Below are positions 63,952 through 64,000 of a stretch of DNA of 64,000 nucleotides, in pieces. The translations under genes were made by a program, and so were the position numbers. Each line of letters starts with the position of its first letter. Positions within the stretch are counted from its first letter, which is position 1. The notes under the pieces were generated by a model that was given only the letters and a program-made list of their open reading frames with translations, did not search any database and was not told the origin of the DNA. The stretch comes from Eutreptiella sp. 'Long Island Sound 2002' (taxonomy: Eukaryota; Euglenozoa; Euglenophyceae; Eutreptiales; Eutreptiaceae): assembly GCA_964036045.1 (NCBI GenBank), contig OZ038378.1, forward strand, positions 181,872,944 through 181,936,943, read 5' to 3'.

Positions 63952-64000
63952 TGGTTGAGCATGCGGCACGACAAGGAAGGGGCCCATCGTAGCATGCAAG
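63952..64000 (+). CDS. Possible exon at the window edge
   Basis: A strong acceptor, CATTTTCCTGCCTGCAG, is followed by sequence open in only one frame (WLSMRHDKEGAHRSMQ). Too short to identify. It could belong to a further plus-strand gene. Confidence 0.25.

Larger units (their letters stand above)
60140..64000. other. Region downstream of the GTPase-HSP20 gene
   Basis: It holds the inverted 400-bp repeat, a C-rich repeat cluster, a broken zinc-knuckle frame and a possible edge exon. The stretches 61000-62000 and 63100-63940 have open frames but no motif I can defend. No poly(A) signal is assigned. Confidence 0.5.

Overview
The window is nuclear DNA from a eukaryote, most likely a protist alga. 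Two plus-strand genes are cut into short exons by GT-AG introns from about 130 bases to 17 kb long. The introns are packed with retroelement remains, satellites, simple repeats and dozens of long runs of C or G. The exact lineage cannot be proven from this sequence. The split P-loop GTPase fused to an HSP20-like domain, and a reverse transcriptase (RT) type that I associate from memory with dinoflagellate genomes, point to an alveolate such as a dinoflagellate or chromerid. That is inference.

Region 1 (1-11759) is the 3' part of an aldo-keto reductase gene. Recognisable exons lie at 400-582, 1517-1595 and 11524-11759, and the first 9 bases are probably the end of an earlier exon. Its last intron (1596-11523) is 9.9 kb and holds three retroelement remains: a decayed LINE-type RT (about 1995-3400, plus), an intact 671-residue RT reading frame (3392-5407, minus) and a second decayed LINE with endonuclease, RT and RNase H remnants (about 5584-10074, plus).

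Region 2 (11760-15987) is intergenic. I see only dispersed repeats in it.

Region 3 (15988-60139) is one 44-kb gene. Sixteen exons that I pieced together from splice sites, phase and family resemblance join into a single frame of 685 codons including the stop. The protein has an N-terminal membrane anchor, a GTPase domain (G1 near residues 77-84, DTAG at 122-125), a middle region I do not recognise, a proline-rich linker, and a C-terminal HSP20/alpha-crystallin-like domain (about 565-684). The HSP20-like domain is itself split by introns of 17.4 kb and 4.9 kb.

The 17.4-kb intron (37590-54950) contains a 96-bp satellite with 22 copies, an abutting 51-bp palindromic satellite with about 27 copies, and a retroelement family. 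The fullest copy (44877-50360) encodes a CCHC zinc-knuckle protein, a GIY-YIG endonuclease and an RT. A second copy with an internal deletion follows at 50910-52370. All three RT copies in the window carry FRDN where most RTs have a YxDD-type motif.

Region 4 (60140-64000) lies beyond the big gene. It holds an inverted copy of a 400-bp repeat, a cluster of C-rich repeats, a broken zinc-knuckle reading frame and, at the very edge, a possible exon of another gene.
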